Shown: piece by piece, positions 51,679 to 59,094 of the stretch
Position numbering within the stretch: the first letter of the stretch is position 1
Layout: each line of letters begins with the position of its first letter
NCBI RefSeq assembly: GCF_900141915.1
Contig: NZ_FQZG01000009.1
Span: 24,113-88,112, forward strand
Length of the DNA stretch: 64,000 nucleotides
From: Tessaracoccus bendigoensis DSM 12906
GTDB taxonomy: Bacteria; Actinomycetota; Actinomycetes; Propionibacteriales; Propionibacteriaceae
Direction of reading: 5' to 3'
Program-made: the position numbers and the translations under genes
Notes under the pieces: model-generated
Database searches by the model: none
What the model saw: only the letters and a program-made list of their open reading frames with translations
What the model was told of the DNA's origin: nothing

Positions 51679-52607
51679 TGAAGACGACCGGTAGGCAGTG
51701 GGCGGGGCGCACCGCAGTGGTGGGGACGGTGTTCATCGCGTTGGGTGCGTTCTGGCTGAGCTTTACCGCGCTCGCCGATCTGGCGGCGCGTTCCGGGGTC
51801 GACCGGGGACAGGCGTGGGCGTGGCCGTTGATCGTTGATGGGATCATCGTGGTGGCGACGGTCGCGGTGGTGGCGCTGGCTGGGCAACGCTCAGCCTGGT
51901 ATCCCTGGTCGCTGCTGGTCGGCGGGGCGCTGGTGTCGGTGACGGCGAATGCGATCCACGCTGTGGTCGCTGCGGACGCCGATGTGCCCGGCCTGCTGGC
52001 TGCCTCGGTGGCCGCGGTACCGCCGGTGGTGCTGCTGGCGATCACCCATCTCACCGTGATCCTCACCCGCACCTTCCCACAGGAGTTGCCGGGGCAGCCT
52101 GAGGTGTTGTCCGAGATCCCGGAGATGCTGTCCGAGGTGTATGCCGGACCGCAGGGTGTTGTCCACTCAAAGTCGTTGTTGTCCGTTGCCTCTGAACCTC
52201 TGGCCGATGAGCGGGAGTTGTCCTTAGCCTCGGATGAAACCCCTGGTCGTTCTGATCGCCGGGCTCGTGCTGCGGCGTTGCGGGCCGCGGGCTGGTCGAA
52301 CAAGCGGATTGCCCGCGAGGTGCAGGTGCATCCGGCAACTGTGGGGAGATGGTTCGCCGCCGCGCACCTTCCCGACACCAATGATGACGCCGCCGGCGAG
52401 CGGGAGGAGACGCGTCAGCGCCAGCCCTCCCCTGACGACGCCGACGGCCCCCGCCCAGCACCGGCATTCGTCGAATGGCTCATGGGCCTGCCGACTGGAT
52501 GGGTCACCGATAGCGGCGGCCTGACGCAGAATCAACAGATCACCGCCCTCGGCAACGGATTGCTACCCCTCCAGGCTGTGTCCGCGCTGTCACTGCTCGC
52601 GGCGTGA
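51678..52607 (+). CDS. DUF2637 membrane protein fused to a C5-methyltransferase tail
   Basis: A 309-residue chimera. Residues 1-130 are the DUF2637 domain with four membrane helices (GTVFIALGAFWLSFTALADL, then GQAWAWPLIVDGIIVVATVA). Residues 185-235 carry a helix-turn-helix (AAGWSNKRIAREVQVHPATV). From about residue 255 to the end the sequence is the tail of a cytosine methyltransferase: FVEWLMGLPTGWV, then NQQITALGNGLLPLQAVSAL. It closely matches the end of the methyltransferase at 33-34 kb. A deletion that fused two neighbouring genes explains it best. DUF2637 proteins (SpdA/Tra-related) help plasmid spread; the tail has no catalytic part. Confidence 0.82.
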   Translation: MKTTGRQWAGRTAVVGTVFIALGAFWLSFTALADLAARSGVDRGQAWAWPLIVDGIIVVATVAVVALAGQRSAWYPWSLLVGGALVSVTANAIHAVVAADADVPGLLAASVAAVPPVVLLAITHLTVILTRTFPQELPGQPEVLSEIPEMLSEVYAGPQGVVHSKSLLSVASEPLADERELSLASDETPGRSDRRARAAALRAAGWSNKRIAREVQVHPATVGRWFAAAHLPDTNDDAAGEREETRQRQPSPDDADGPRPAPAFVEWLMGLPTGWVTDSGGLTQNQQITALGNGLLPLQAVSALSLLAA

Positions 52608-52614
52608 ACGTGGG

Positions 52615-52960
52615 CTACGAGAGAGCGGCGTCCTCCGGTGCTCCCGGTGTCGTTCCCAGAGCGGCGAGCAGGCGGACCCGGACTCGCTGCTTGCGCTGCT
52701 CGAAGAACGAGGTGAAGTCGGCCAAGTCGAGCGGAAGGCCGTCGAGGTCGTCCTCGGCAAGGTACGTAGCTCGCTTGTCCTTCGCTCGGGAAGGCGGTGT
52801 CCATCCACTCCGCAGGCAGTCCATCCTGCTTCTCGATGTTGGCGGCCCCACTCAGCAACTGAAGGTTCGGCAGCAGGCATGCGGCGGCCAAGTAGTCGTC
52901 GACCTTAATCGAGCGGGACGCCGGCACGGAGGAACGGGACATATTCTCCACGACGGATCT
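52615..52960 (-). pseudogene. DUF262/HNH (GmrSD-type) protein, C-terminal remnant
   Basis: On the minus strand the C-terminal end of a DUF262-HNH protein is readable: VDDYLAAACLLPNLQLLSGA, then NIEKQDGLPAEWMDTAFPS. After a frameshift near 52785 it continues in another frame as RATYLAEDDLDGLPLDLADF and FFEQRKQRVRVRLLAAL. Such PNLQLL and L-EWL elements are usual at the end of HNH restriction-type DUF262 proteins. The N-terminal part is missing here, but fragments of one lie 5.7 kb away at 58.7-58.9 kb, in the right order and orientation. Confidence 0.65.
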
Positions 52961-53034
52961 TCGAGCACTTCGCCACGCTCGCTGGTAGGGAGCTGTCAAC
53001 TGACTCGCCGCTCATGAGGACACCTGGCGCCGAC

Positions 53035-53073
53035 TGTACGTCGTACAATGTATAGTCATCGTATGCTGACTAT
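53035..53073 (+). promoter_or_regulatory. CmtR operator/promoter region
   Basis: Two inverted repeats: TGTACG-T-CGTACA (53035-53047) and ATAGTCA (53052-53058) / TGACTAT (53067-53073) with eight bases between arms. The second covers the ATG at 53063. TATAGT (53051-53056) is a good -10, six bases before that ATG, so the message may be leaderless. The 7-8-7 arm pattern is the same as at the zinc operator at 42.87 kb. Confidence 0.7.
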
Positions 53074-53422
53074 TTCCGATCGACTCGACGTGATGAACCG
53101 GCTCGGCCGAGCTATGGCCGACCCGACCCGCTCCCGCATTCTGCTGACCCTGCTGGCCGGGCCGAGCTACCCGGCGGTGCTGTCCCGCGAGCTGGGGTTG
53201 TCGCGCTCGAACGTGTCGAACCATCTGACATGCCTTCGCGGGTGCGGGATCGTGGTGGCCGAGCCCGAGGGCCGACAGACCCGCTACGAGGTGGCAGACC
53301 CGCACCTGGCCCGCGCGCTGACGGCGCTGGTGGATGTCACGCTCGCGGTTGACGAGAGCGTGCCGTGCATGGACCCGGACTGCGGGGTCGAGGGTTGCCA
53401 GGCGGGGGAGGTGCGGGCGTGA
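53063..53422 (+). CDS. cmtR: CmtR-type Cd(II)/Pb(II) sensor, ArsR family
   Basis: A 119-residue ArsR-family repressor. With the ATG at 53063, cysteines fall at 57, 61 (HLTCLRGCGIVV) and 102 (SVPCMDPDCGVEG), exactly the ligand positions known for Mycobacterium tuberculosis CmtR. This also decides the start over the ATG at 53048. HTH is ELGLSRSNVSNHLTCL. The C-terminus has further cysteines (107, 112). It should release its operator on binding cadmium or lead. Its stop overlaps the ATPase start. Confidence 0.92.
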   Translation: MLTISDRLDVMNRLGRAMADPTRSRILLTLLAGPSYPAVLSRELGLSRSNVSNHLTCLRGCGIVVAEPEGRQTRYEVADPHLARALTALVDVTLAVDESVPCMDPDCGVEGCQAGEVRA

Positions 53423-55323
53423 GCGCGGTCACGGGTTCGCAGGTCGAGCATGTCGACCTCGACGACCACGATGATGACGATGACCGGCCGTGGTATCGGA
53501 GCCCGAGCGTTCTGATCCCGATCGCCTCCGGCGTCGCGTTCGCCGCCGGCCTGGTGTGCGAGTGGACCGGCGCGGAGACCGCGGGCCTGGTGCTGTTCTG
53601 GATCGGCCTGCTGCTGGGCGCGTACACGTTCGTGCCGGGCGCGCTGCGCAAGCTGTTCACCAAGGGCAAGCTCGGCATCGGGCTGCTGATGACGATCAGC
53701 GCGACCGGCGCGGTGATCCTCGGCTACGTCGAGGAGGCCGCCGCGCTGGCATTCCTGTACTCCATCGCGGAGGCGCTGGAGGACAAGGCGATGGACCGCG
53801 CCCGCGCAGGGTTGCGGGCGCTGTTGAAGCTCGTGCCCGAAACCGCACTCGTCAAGCGCGGCGACGCCACCGCCGAGGTCGAGGCGAAGGAGCTGCGCGT
53901 CGGGGATGTCCTGGTGGTCCGGCCGGGCGAACGGATCGCCACCGACGGCACCGTGCGGGCCGGGCGGAGCAGCCTGGACACGTCCGCGATCACGGGTGAA
54001 TCGATCCCGGTCGAGGTCGAACCGGGCACCGACGTCTCGGCCGGGTCGATCAACACCACCGGCGTGCTCGAGGTCGAGGCCACCGCCGCCGGCACCGACA
54101 ACTCGCTCACCACCATCGTGGAGCTGGTCGAGCAGGCGCAGGCCGAGAAGGGCGACCGTGCCCGCCTGGCCGACCGGATCGCCCGCCCGCTGGTGCCCGG
54201 CGTGATGATCCTCGCCGTGCTGGTCGGCGTGCTTGGGTCGCTGTTGAGCGGCGACCCTGAGCTGTGGATCACCCGCGCTCTGGTGGTGCTGGTCGCAGCC
54301 TCGCCGTGCGCGCTGGCGATCGCCGTCCCGGTCACCGTTGTTTCCGCGATCGGCGCGGCGTCGAAGTTCGGTGTGGTCGTGAAGTCCGGGGCCGCGTTCG
54401 AGCGGTTCGGCGGCATCCGCCACGTCGCCGTCGACAAGACCGGCACGCTGACCCGCAACGAGCCCACGGTGACCCGCGTCGTCACCACCGGCGCGACCGA
54501 GAATGAGGTGCTGGCGTGGGCGGCGAGCCTGGAAGGTCACAGCACGCACCCGCTGGCCGCCGCGATCACGAAGGCCGTCCCCGACGCCCCGACCGCGCAC
54601 GACGTCACCGAGACCGCCGGGCGCGGCATCACCGGCACGCTCGGTAGTGCCCGTCTCGCCGTCGGTAGCCCCCGCTGGCTGGACGCCGGCACGCTGGCCG
54701 ACCAGGTGCAGGTGATGGAATCCGAGGGGATGACCGTCGTCATCGTCCACCGCGGCGACCGGCCGGCTGGCGCGATCGGGGTGCGTGACGAACAGCGCCC
54801 AGAGGTTCCCGAGGTCATCGCCACGCTGAACCGCCGCGGGATCGGGGTGACGATGCTCACCGGCGACAACGCCCGCACCGCCGCAGCGCTGGCCGGCCAG
54901 GCCGGCATCATGGACGTGCGCGCCGAGCTGCGCCCCGAGGACAAGGCCACCGCCGTCGCGGAGTTGTCGAAGTCTCAGCCCACTGCCATGATCGGGGACG
55001 GCATCAACGACGCTCCCGCGCTGGCGGCCGCGGATGTGGGGATCGCGATGGGAGCCAAGGGCGCCGATGCTGCGATCGAGTCGGCCGACGTCGCGTTCAC
55101 CGGCCACGACCTGCGCCTCATCCCACAGGCCCTCGCCCACGCCCGCCGCGGCCGCAACATAATCAACCAGAACGTCGTGTTGTCGATCGCGATCATCGTG
55201 GTGCTGCTGCCGCTGGCGATTACCGGAGTCCTCGGGCTCGCCGCGGTCGTGCTTGTACACGAGGTCGCTGAAGTCGTCGTCATCCTCAACGGGCTCCGCG
55301 CGGCGCGGCGCACGAAGGCATGA
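53419..55323 (+). CDS. P1B-type heavy-metal ATPase, probable Cd/Pb exporter
   Basis: A 634-residue P-type ATPase with a short Asp/His-rich N-terminus (HVDLDDHDDDDDRPW) and no CxxC domain. ITGESIPVE, VAASPCALAIAVPV, AVDKTGTLTRNE and MIGDGINDAPALAAADV are intact. It pairs with CmtR directly upstream: GTG at 53419 overlaps the cmtR stop (GTGA). SPC pumps beside CmtR export Cd2+/Pb2+. It overlaps lspA by 4 bases. Confidence 0.92.
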   Translation: MSAVTGSQVEHVDLDDHDDDDDRPWYRSPSVLIPIASGVAFAAGLVCEWTGAETAGLVLFWIGLLLGAYTFVPGALRKLFTKGKLGIGLLMTISATGAVILGYVEEAAALAFLYSIAEALEDKAMDRARAGLRALLKLVPETALVKRGDATAEVEAKELRVGDVLVVRPGERIATDGTVRAGRSSLDTSAITGESIPVEVEPGTDVSAGSINTTGVLEVEATAAGTDNSLTTIVELVEQAQAEKGDRARLADRIARPLVPGVMILAVLVGVLGSLLSGDPELWITRALVVLVAASPCALAIAVPVTVVSAIGAASKFGVVVKSGAAFERFGGIRHVAVDKTGTLTRNEPTVTRVVTTGATENEVLAWAASLEGHSTHPLAAAITKAVPDAPTAHDVTETAGRGITGTLGSARLAVGSPRWLDAGTLADQVQVMESEGMTVVIVHRGDRPAGAIGVRDEQRPEVPEVIATLNRRGIGVTMLTGDNARTAAALAGQAGIMDVRAELRPEDKATAVAELSKSQPTAMIGDGINDAPALAAADVGIAMGAKGADAAIESADVAFTGHDLRLIPQALAHARRGRNIINQNVVLSIAIIVVLLPLAITGVLGLAAVVLVHEVAEVVVILNGLRAARRTKA

Positions 55324-55889
55324 CCGATCCCCTTGACGGCTCCGCTCCCTCCCCGGGAAAAGCGGATGCCGTGGAAGCGAGTTCTGCCGGCCCGGCGGCG
55401 GCGCGCGTCCGGCTCCGCTGGTTCCTGCTCGCGTGCGCCGTCGCCGCTGGCGCGGTGCTGATCGATCAAGGCAGCAAGGCACTCGCCCTCGCTCAGCTCA
55501 GCGAGGATGACCGTATTCCGCTCTTGGGAGACTGGCTCGGCTTGCAGCTCGCGTTCAACCCCGGCACCGTGATGTCCCTCGGAGCCGGCGCAACCTGGCT
55601 GCTCACCGTCATCGCCGCGGCGGCCTCTGTCGCTCTACTCGTCGCCGCAACCCGCGCCCGCACCGTCGGGTGGGCGGTCGCGATCGGCCTGGTGTGGGGA
55701 GGCGCGGTCGGCAACCTGCTGGACCGGCTGTTCGCCCCTCCCGAGTTTGGCCGCGGTCACGTCACCGACTTCCTCGCCTACGGCAACCTGTTCATCGGCA
55801 ACCTTGCCGACGTCATCCTCGGTTTCGGCGTCGCCCTGGGCGTCCTGCTTTACCTCCGAGGCCCACACCACACCAGGAACGGACAATGA
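55320..55889 (+). CDS. lspA: Signal peptidase II (lipoprotein signal peptidase)
   Basis: A 189-residue protein with four membrane helices and a polar N-terminal extension of about 30 residues. Catalytic aspartates lie in GAVGNLLDRLF and GHVTDFLAYGNLFIGNLADV; FNPGTVMSLGAG is the usual first loop. lspA genes are often carried on lead/cadmium resistance cassettes (as in pbr operons), which is the setting here. ATGA overlap with the ATPase upstream and a 1-codon overlap with the following small frame mark a single translation unit. Confidence 0.9.
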   Translation: MTDPLDGSAPSPGKADAVEASSAGPAAARVRLRWFLLACAVAAGAVLIDQGSKALALAQLSEDDRIPLLGDWLGLQLAFNPGTVMSLGAGATWLLTVIAAAASVALLVAATRARTVGWAVAIGLVWGGAVGNLLDRLFAPPEFGRGHVTDFLAYGNLFIGNLADVILGFGVALGVLLYLRGPHHTRNGQ

Positions 55890-55969
55890 TGGTCGCAGAG
55901 TATCAACGGCACGCGGCTGCCGGAACCGCTGGGTCGCCAGGCGGCTGTAACGCGGCGGTGGGCGCATGA
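55886..55969 (+). CDS. Possible 27-aa coupled peptide between lspA and cadD
   Basis: A 28-codon frame (MMVAEYQRHAAAGTAGSP start) whose ATG overlaps the lspA stop and whose TGA overlaps the cadD ATG, both as ATGA. It has no ribosome site and no recognisable fold. It may only carry ribosomes from lspA to cadD by translational coupling, or be chance. Confidence 0.4.
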   Translation: MMVAEYQRHAAAGTAGSPGGCNAAVGA

Positions 55970-56568
55970 TCCTGTCCTCCGTCCTGCAGGCGATCGGCCT
56001 ATTCATCGCCACGAACATCGATGACATCATCGTGCTCTCACTGTTCTTCGCCCGAGGCGTGGGCCAGCGCGGGACCACCGCCCGAATCCTGGTCGGACAG
56101 TACCTCGGGTTCGCTGGCATCCTGGGCGCTTCCGTGCTGGTGACGCTCGGGGCGGGAGCGTTCCTGCCGCCAGAGGTCATCCCCTACTTCGGACTCATTC
56201 CGCTGGGGTTGGGACTTTGGGCTGCGTGGCAAGCCTGGCGCAACCGCGGTGCCGACGATGACGATGAGGCAAAGGTCGAGGGCAAGAAGGTTGGGGTGTG
56301 GACGGTGGCCGGGGTGACCTTCGCCAACGGCGGGGACAACATCGGCGTCTACGTCCCGGTCTTCCTCAGCGTGGGCCCAGCGGCCGTGGTGGCGTACTGC
56401 ATCGTGTTCCTCGCCCTGGTCGCCGCCCTCGTCGGCCTGGGCAAGTTCGTCGCCACCCGCCGACCGATCGCCGAACTCCTGGAACGCTGGGAACACATCC
56501 TGTTCCCGATCGTGCTCATCGGCCTGGGCATCTTCATCCTCGTCAGTGGTGGTGCCTTCGGCCTCTGA
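55966..56568 (+). CDS. cadD: Cadmium resistance transporter CadD family
   Basis: A 200-residue membrane protein with five or six helices. The CadD hallmarks are visible: AIGLFIATNIDDIIVLSLFF at the N-terminus, ILVGQYLGFAGIL, and GVTFANGGDNIGVYVPVFLS in the second half, plus a charged loop (DDDDEAKVEGKK). CadD exports cadmium by an unknown mechanism. It ends the cmtR-ATPase-lspA operon. Homology is to the family as a whole; zinc is also possible. Confidence 0.88.
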   Translation: MILSSVLQAIGLFIATNIDDIIVLSLFFARGVGQRGTTARILVGQYLGFAGILGASVLVTLGAGAFLPPEVIPYFGLIPLGLGLWAAWQAWRNRGADDDDEAKVEGKKVGVWTVAGVTFANGGDNIGVYVPVFLSVGPAAVVAYCIVFLALVAALVGLGKFVATRRPIAELLERWEHILFPIVLIGLGIFILVSGGAFGL

Positions 56569-56790
56569 ACTCGTAGCCGACTGCGTAGATGGCAGCGTGC
56601 TGTGGTTGCTACCTGGCGGCTGAGTGTCCCGGTGCGCTGCGCGTGTGAGCGGCCCAGACGACGTGCTCGGCGCCGCTGCCTCAACTGAGCCCACGCTGAC
56701 CGCGTAGGCGTCGATCACGCGGTCGGTGCCGGTGTTGAAGGCGTCGCGGATATCACTTGGATCACCACATCGCTGGGCCCGGCTCTTGTG

Positions 56791-58167
56791 TCAGGCGCAG
56801 CAGGAGGTGGGGAGTTCGTTGCGGAAGAGGTTCGCGGTGAGGCGGATGCCTTCGGCCATGGTGAGGTAGGGGGCCCAGGTGTCGGCGAGTTGGGTGACGG
56901 TGAATCCGGCGGTGATGGCGTAGGTTGCGGCGAGCATCATCTCCCCAGCGGTGTCGGCGAGGGCGTGGATACCGAGGACTTTGCCGGTGTCGGCGTCGGC
57001 GACGACCTTGATGCCGCCGCGTGTGTCGTGGTTGGCGATGGCCCTGGGCACGTCGGAAAGTCGTAGGAATCGGCAGGCGCACCGGTATCCGGCGGCGATG
57101 GCGCTGGCTTCGGTGATCCCGGCGGAGGCCAGTTGGGGTGAGGTGAACAGCACAGACGGCAACCCGGTGTAGTCGACTCGCTCGTCGTGACCCAGGGCGT
57201 TGTGCGCGGCGATCTTCCCAGTCCTCGCGGCGACGTACACGTACTGGGGCACGTCAGTGACGTCACCGGCGGCGAACACAGCCGGGTTCGTGGTCCGCTG
57301 CTGCTCGTCTACGATGACGAAGCCGCGCTCGTCGGTCGCGATACCCGCAGCAGGAAGGTTGAGCCCTTCGGTGCGCGGGGTGCGACCGGTGGCAACGAGG
57401 ACACGTTCACCGGTCGCGTCCTTCCCGTTGCGGGTCGTCACCTGGACCAGGCCCTCGTGCTGGGTGATCGTGGCTGCGCGGTCGCCGATGACGCTGATCC
57501 CCTCGGCCAGGAAGGCCTTGCGGAGCTCGGATGACAGTTCCGGTTCGGCGTGCGGGGCGAGCCGACCGATGACGGTGACCTCTACTCCGAGCCGGGCGAA
57601 CAGCTGCGCCTGTTCCAGGCCGACGAAGCCACCGCCGATCACCACGAGCGACGCGGGCAGTTCCGTCAGTTCCATCGCTGTGGTCGACGTGAGGTAATCA
57701 ACCTGCTCAAGCCCAGGGATTGCCGGCACGTGCGGCTCGGCGCCGGTGGCGACGAGATACGACTTCGCGCGCACCGGTCGTCCATCCACGAGCAGGGTTC
57801 CAGCGTCTGTGAACGTTGCAGTGCCCGGGAGGATGTCAAACCCGTAGGCAGCGGCGATGTCGGCGTACTTGGTCTGGCGGAGCATCCCAACCAGATCATC
57901 CTTCTGCTCGATGAGCGCGCTGAGATCGACCATCCCAGCAGAGCTGGGGACGCCTGAGAACCGGTTCGTGAGGGCGGAGTGCCGGGTGTGCGCGGCCGCG
58001 AGAAGCGTCTTGGACGGCACACAACCCACGTTCACGCAGGTACCGCCGAGGGTTCCCGATTCGATGGCGACCACGCTGGCCCCCTCGAGGCGCGCGTGGA
58101 TCGCTGCGGACATCGCCGCCCCGCCCGTCCCGATCACCACGAGATCAACCTCCGTGTGCCATGTCAC
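56791..58167 (-). CDS. merA: Mercury(II) reductase
   Basis: A 458-residue flavin disulfide reductase. FAD-binding VIGTGGAAMSAA is at the N-terminus, the redox-active disulfide is GGTCVNVGCVPSKT (Cys44/Cys49), and the C-terminal vicinal pair is SCCA (456/457), the mercury-delivery pair that defines MerA. There is no N-terminal HMA domain. It reduces Hg2+ to volatile Hg0 with NADPH in the cytoplasm. It is transcribed away from merR across a MerR-type promoter. Confidence 0.95.
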   Translation of the reverse strand: MTWHTEVDLVVIGTGGAAMSAAIHARLEGASVVAIESGTLGGTCVNVGCVPSKTLLAAAHTRHSALTNRFSGVPSSAGMVDLSALIEQKDDLVGMLRQTKYADIAAAYGFDILPGTATFTDAGTLLVDGRPVRAKSYLVATGAEPHVPAIPGLEQVDYLTSTTAMELTELPASLVVIGGGFVGLEQAQLFARLGVEVTVIGRLAPHAEPELSSELRKAFLAEGISVIGDRAATITQHEGLVQVTTRNGKDATGERVLVATGRTPRTEGLNLPAAGIATDERGFVIVDEQQRTTNPAVFAAGDVTDVPQYVYVAARTGKIAAHNALGHDERVDYTGLPSVLFTSPQLASAGITEASAIAAGYRCACRFLRLSDVPRAIANHDTRGGIKVVADADTGKVLGIHALADTAGEMMLAATYAITAGFTVTQLADTWAPYLTMAEGIRLTANLFRNELPTSCCA

Positions 58168-58214
58168 GATGCCTCCTCCAGTTCGAACCGGCCACTCGTG
58201 CGGCCACTCCTGAA

Positions 58215-58246
58215 AGAATGGACCTTAAAGTATGCTTGAAGGTCAA
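58215..58246 (-). promoter_or_regulatory. MerR-type promoter/operator for merA
   Basis: Inverted repeat GACCTT (58221-58226) / AAGGTC (58239-58244). On the minus strand TTGACC (58246-58241) is the -35, followed after 19-20 bases by CATTCT as the -10. A spacer this long is the mark of MerR-activated promoters, with the dyad between the two boxes. It lies 50-80 bases before the merA start. Confidence 0.75.
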
Positions 58247-58265
58247 GTCGGTGGCCGAGGTGACG

Positions 58266-58655
58266 ATGCGGATCGGGGAACTCGCGGGGAAGGCGAAGAC
58301 GAGGGCGTCCACGCTGCGGTACTACGAGGAGCGCGGGCTGCTCCAACCGCCGGAGCGCACCCCGGCTGGGTACCGCAACTACGGCGACGAGGCGGTGCAG
58401 CGGCTCGAATTCATCGACCGGGCCCGCGCAGCAGGGCTCACTCTCGCGCAAACCGCCGAGATCCTCGAAGTACGTGACGCGGGCGGGTCGCCGTGCGGTC
58501 ATGTTCGAGACCTTCTCGACCGGCGACTGGTCGAGATCGACGAGCAGCTCGAGCAGCTCCGCCTGCTCCGTACCAGCGTCGCCGACCTACGCGCGAACGC
58601 AGCACAGACGCCGCCGGAGGTCTGCACACCCGAGTCGATCTGCCGGTACCTCTGA
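58266..58655 (+). CDS. merR: MerR-family mercury-responsive regulator
   Basis: A 129-residue MerR protein. HTH is MRIGELAGKAKTRASTLRYY with the wing EERGLLQPPERTPAGYR, then a coiled coil. Cysteines are at 77 (SPCGHV), 120 and 126 (VCTPESIC). Three cysteines suit Hg(II) binding, but the last two are 6 apart, not 9 as in the Tn501 type, so this is a divergent sensor. The ATG at 58266 matches the family's start; the frame is open from 58161. It is divergent from merA and probably both represses and activates it. Confidence 0.88.
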   Translation: MRIGELAGKAKTRASTLRYYEERGLLQPPERTPAGYRNYGDEAVQRLEFIDRARAAGLTLAQTAEILEVRDAGGSPCGHVRDLLDRRLVEIDEQLEQLRLLRTSVADLRANAAQTPPEVCTPESICRYL

Positions 58656-58912
58656 CCAATCGGCTGAAGGGTCTTGCTGCCCGGAGGGAACCGTTGTCTT
58701 GTCCGCGTAAGGTTGTCGCGCTCGCGGTAGTTCGTCAGGAACTCGTAGAACGTGTACGACTGCGCGGTCGGGCTTGAAGTTCCAGAGCAGGAAGGAGCCG
58801 ACGGGGTATCCGTGCCTCAGACAAATTCACGATGGATAGCTGGCATCAGATACTCGCGCTTGCGGATGGCGGTGAGCATCTCCTCGATGCTGCACGGGGT
58901 CTAGAAGTACAT
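58656..58912 (-). pseudogene. DUF262 protein N-terminal remnant
   Basis: On the minus strand, ATG at 58912 starts a decayed DUF262 gene: after TAG at 58903 comes SIEEMLTAIRKREYLMPAI then HREFV, where the family has W the sequence has TGA. A short deletion follows, then YPVGSFLLWNFKPDR, a frameshift, YTFYEFLTNYRERDN, another frameshift, and PYADKTTVPSGQ. The sequence stops at the merR end. It begins 31 bases after the stop of the helicase gene, so the two were one operon. The matching C-terminal part lies at 52.6-53.0 kb. Confidence 0.7.
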
Positions 58913-59094
58913 GCGGCTCTCTCGATTCGGGCTGACGGGTGGTCAGACTGCGGTCTCGTCGTTGACGGCGACGACGGTGTCGTAGAGGCCGTAGCGGCGC
59001 AGGCCCTTGTGGGACTCGATGCCGGTGTAGGACAAGGAGGAGTCCTCGTAGCGGCGGAAGGCGAAGACGGCCTGGTTCATATGGGTGGCGTTAA

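Noticed and set aside
53284..55482. 732-codon minus-strand frame antisense to the cadmium ATPase
   Set aside because: Same reason: Gly/Asp/Arg-rich shadow with no start signal, opposite to a gene with every P-type motif.
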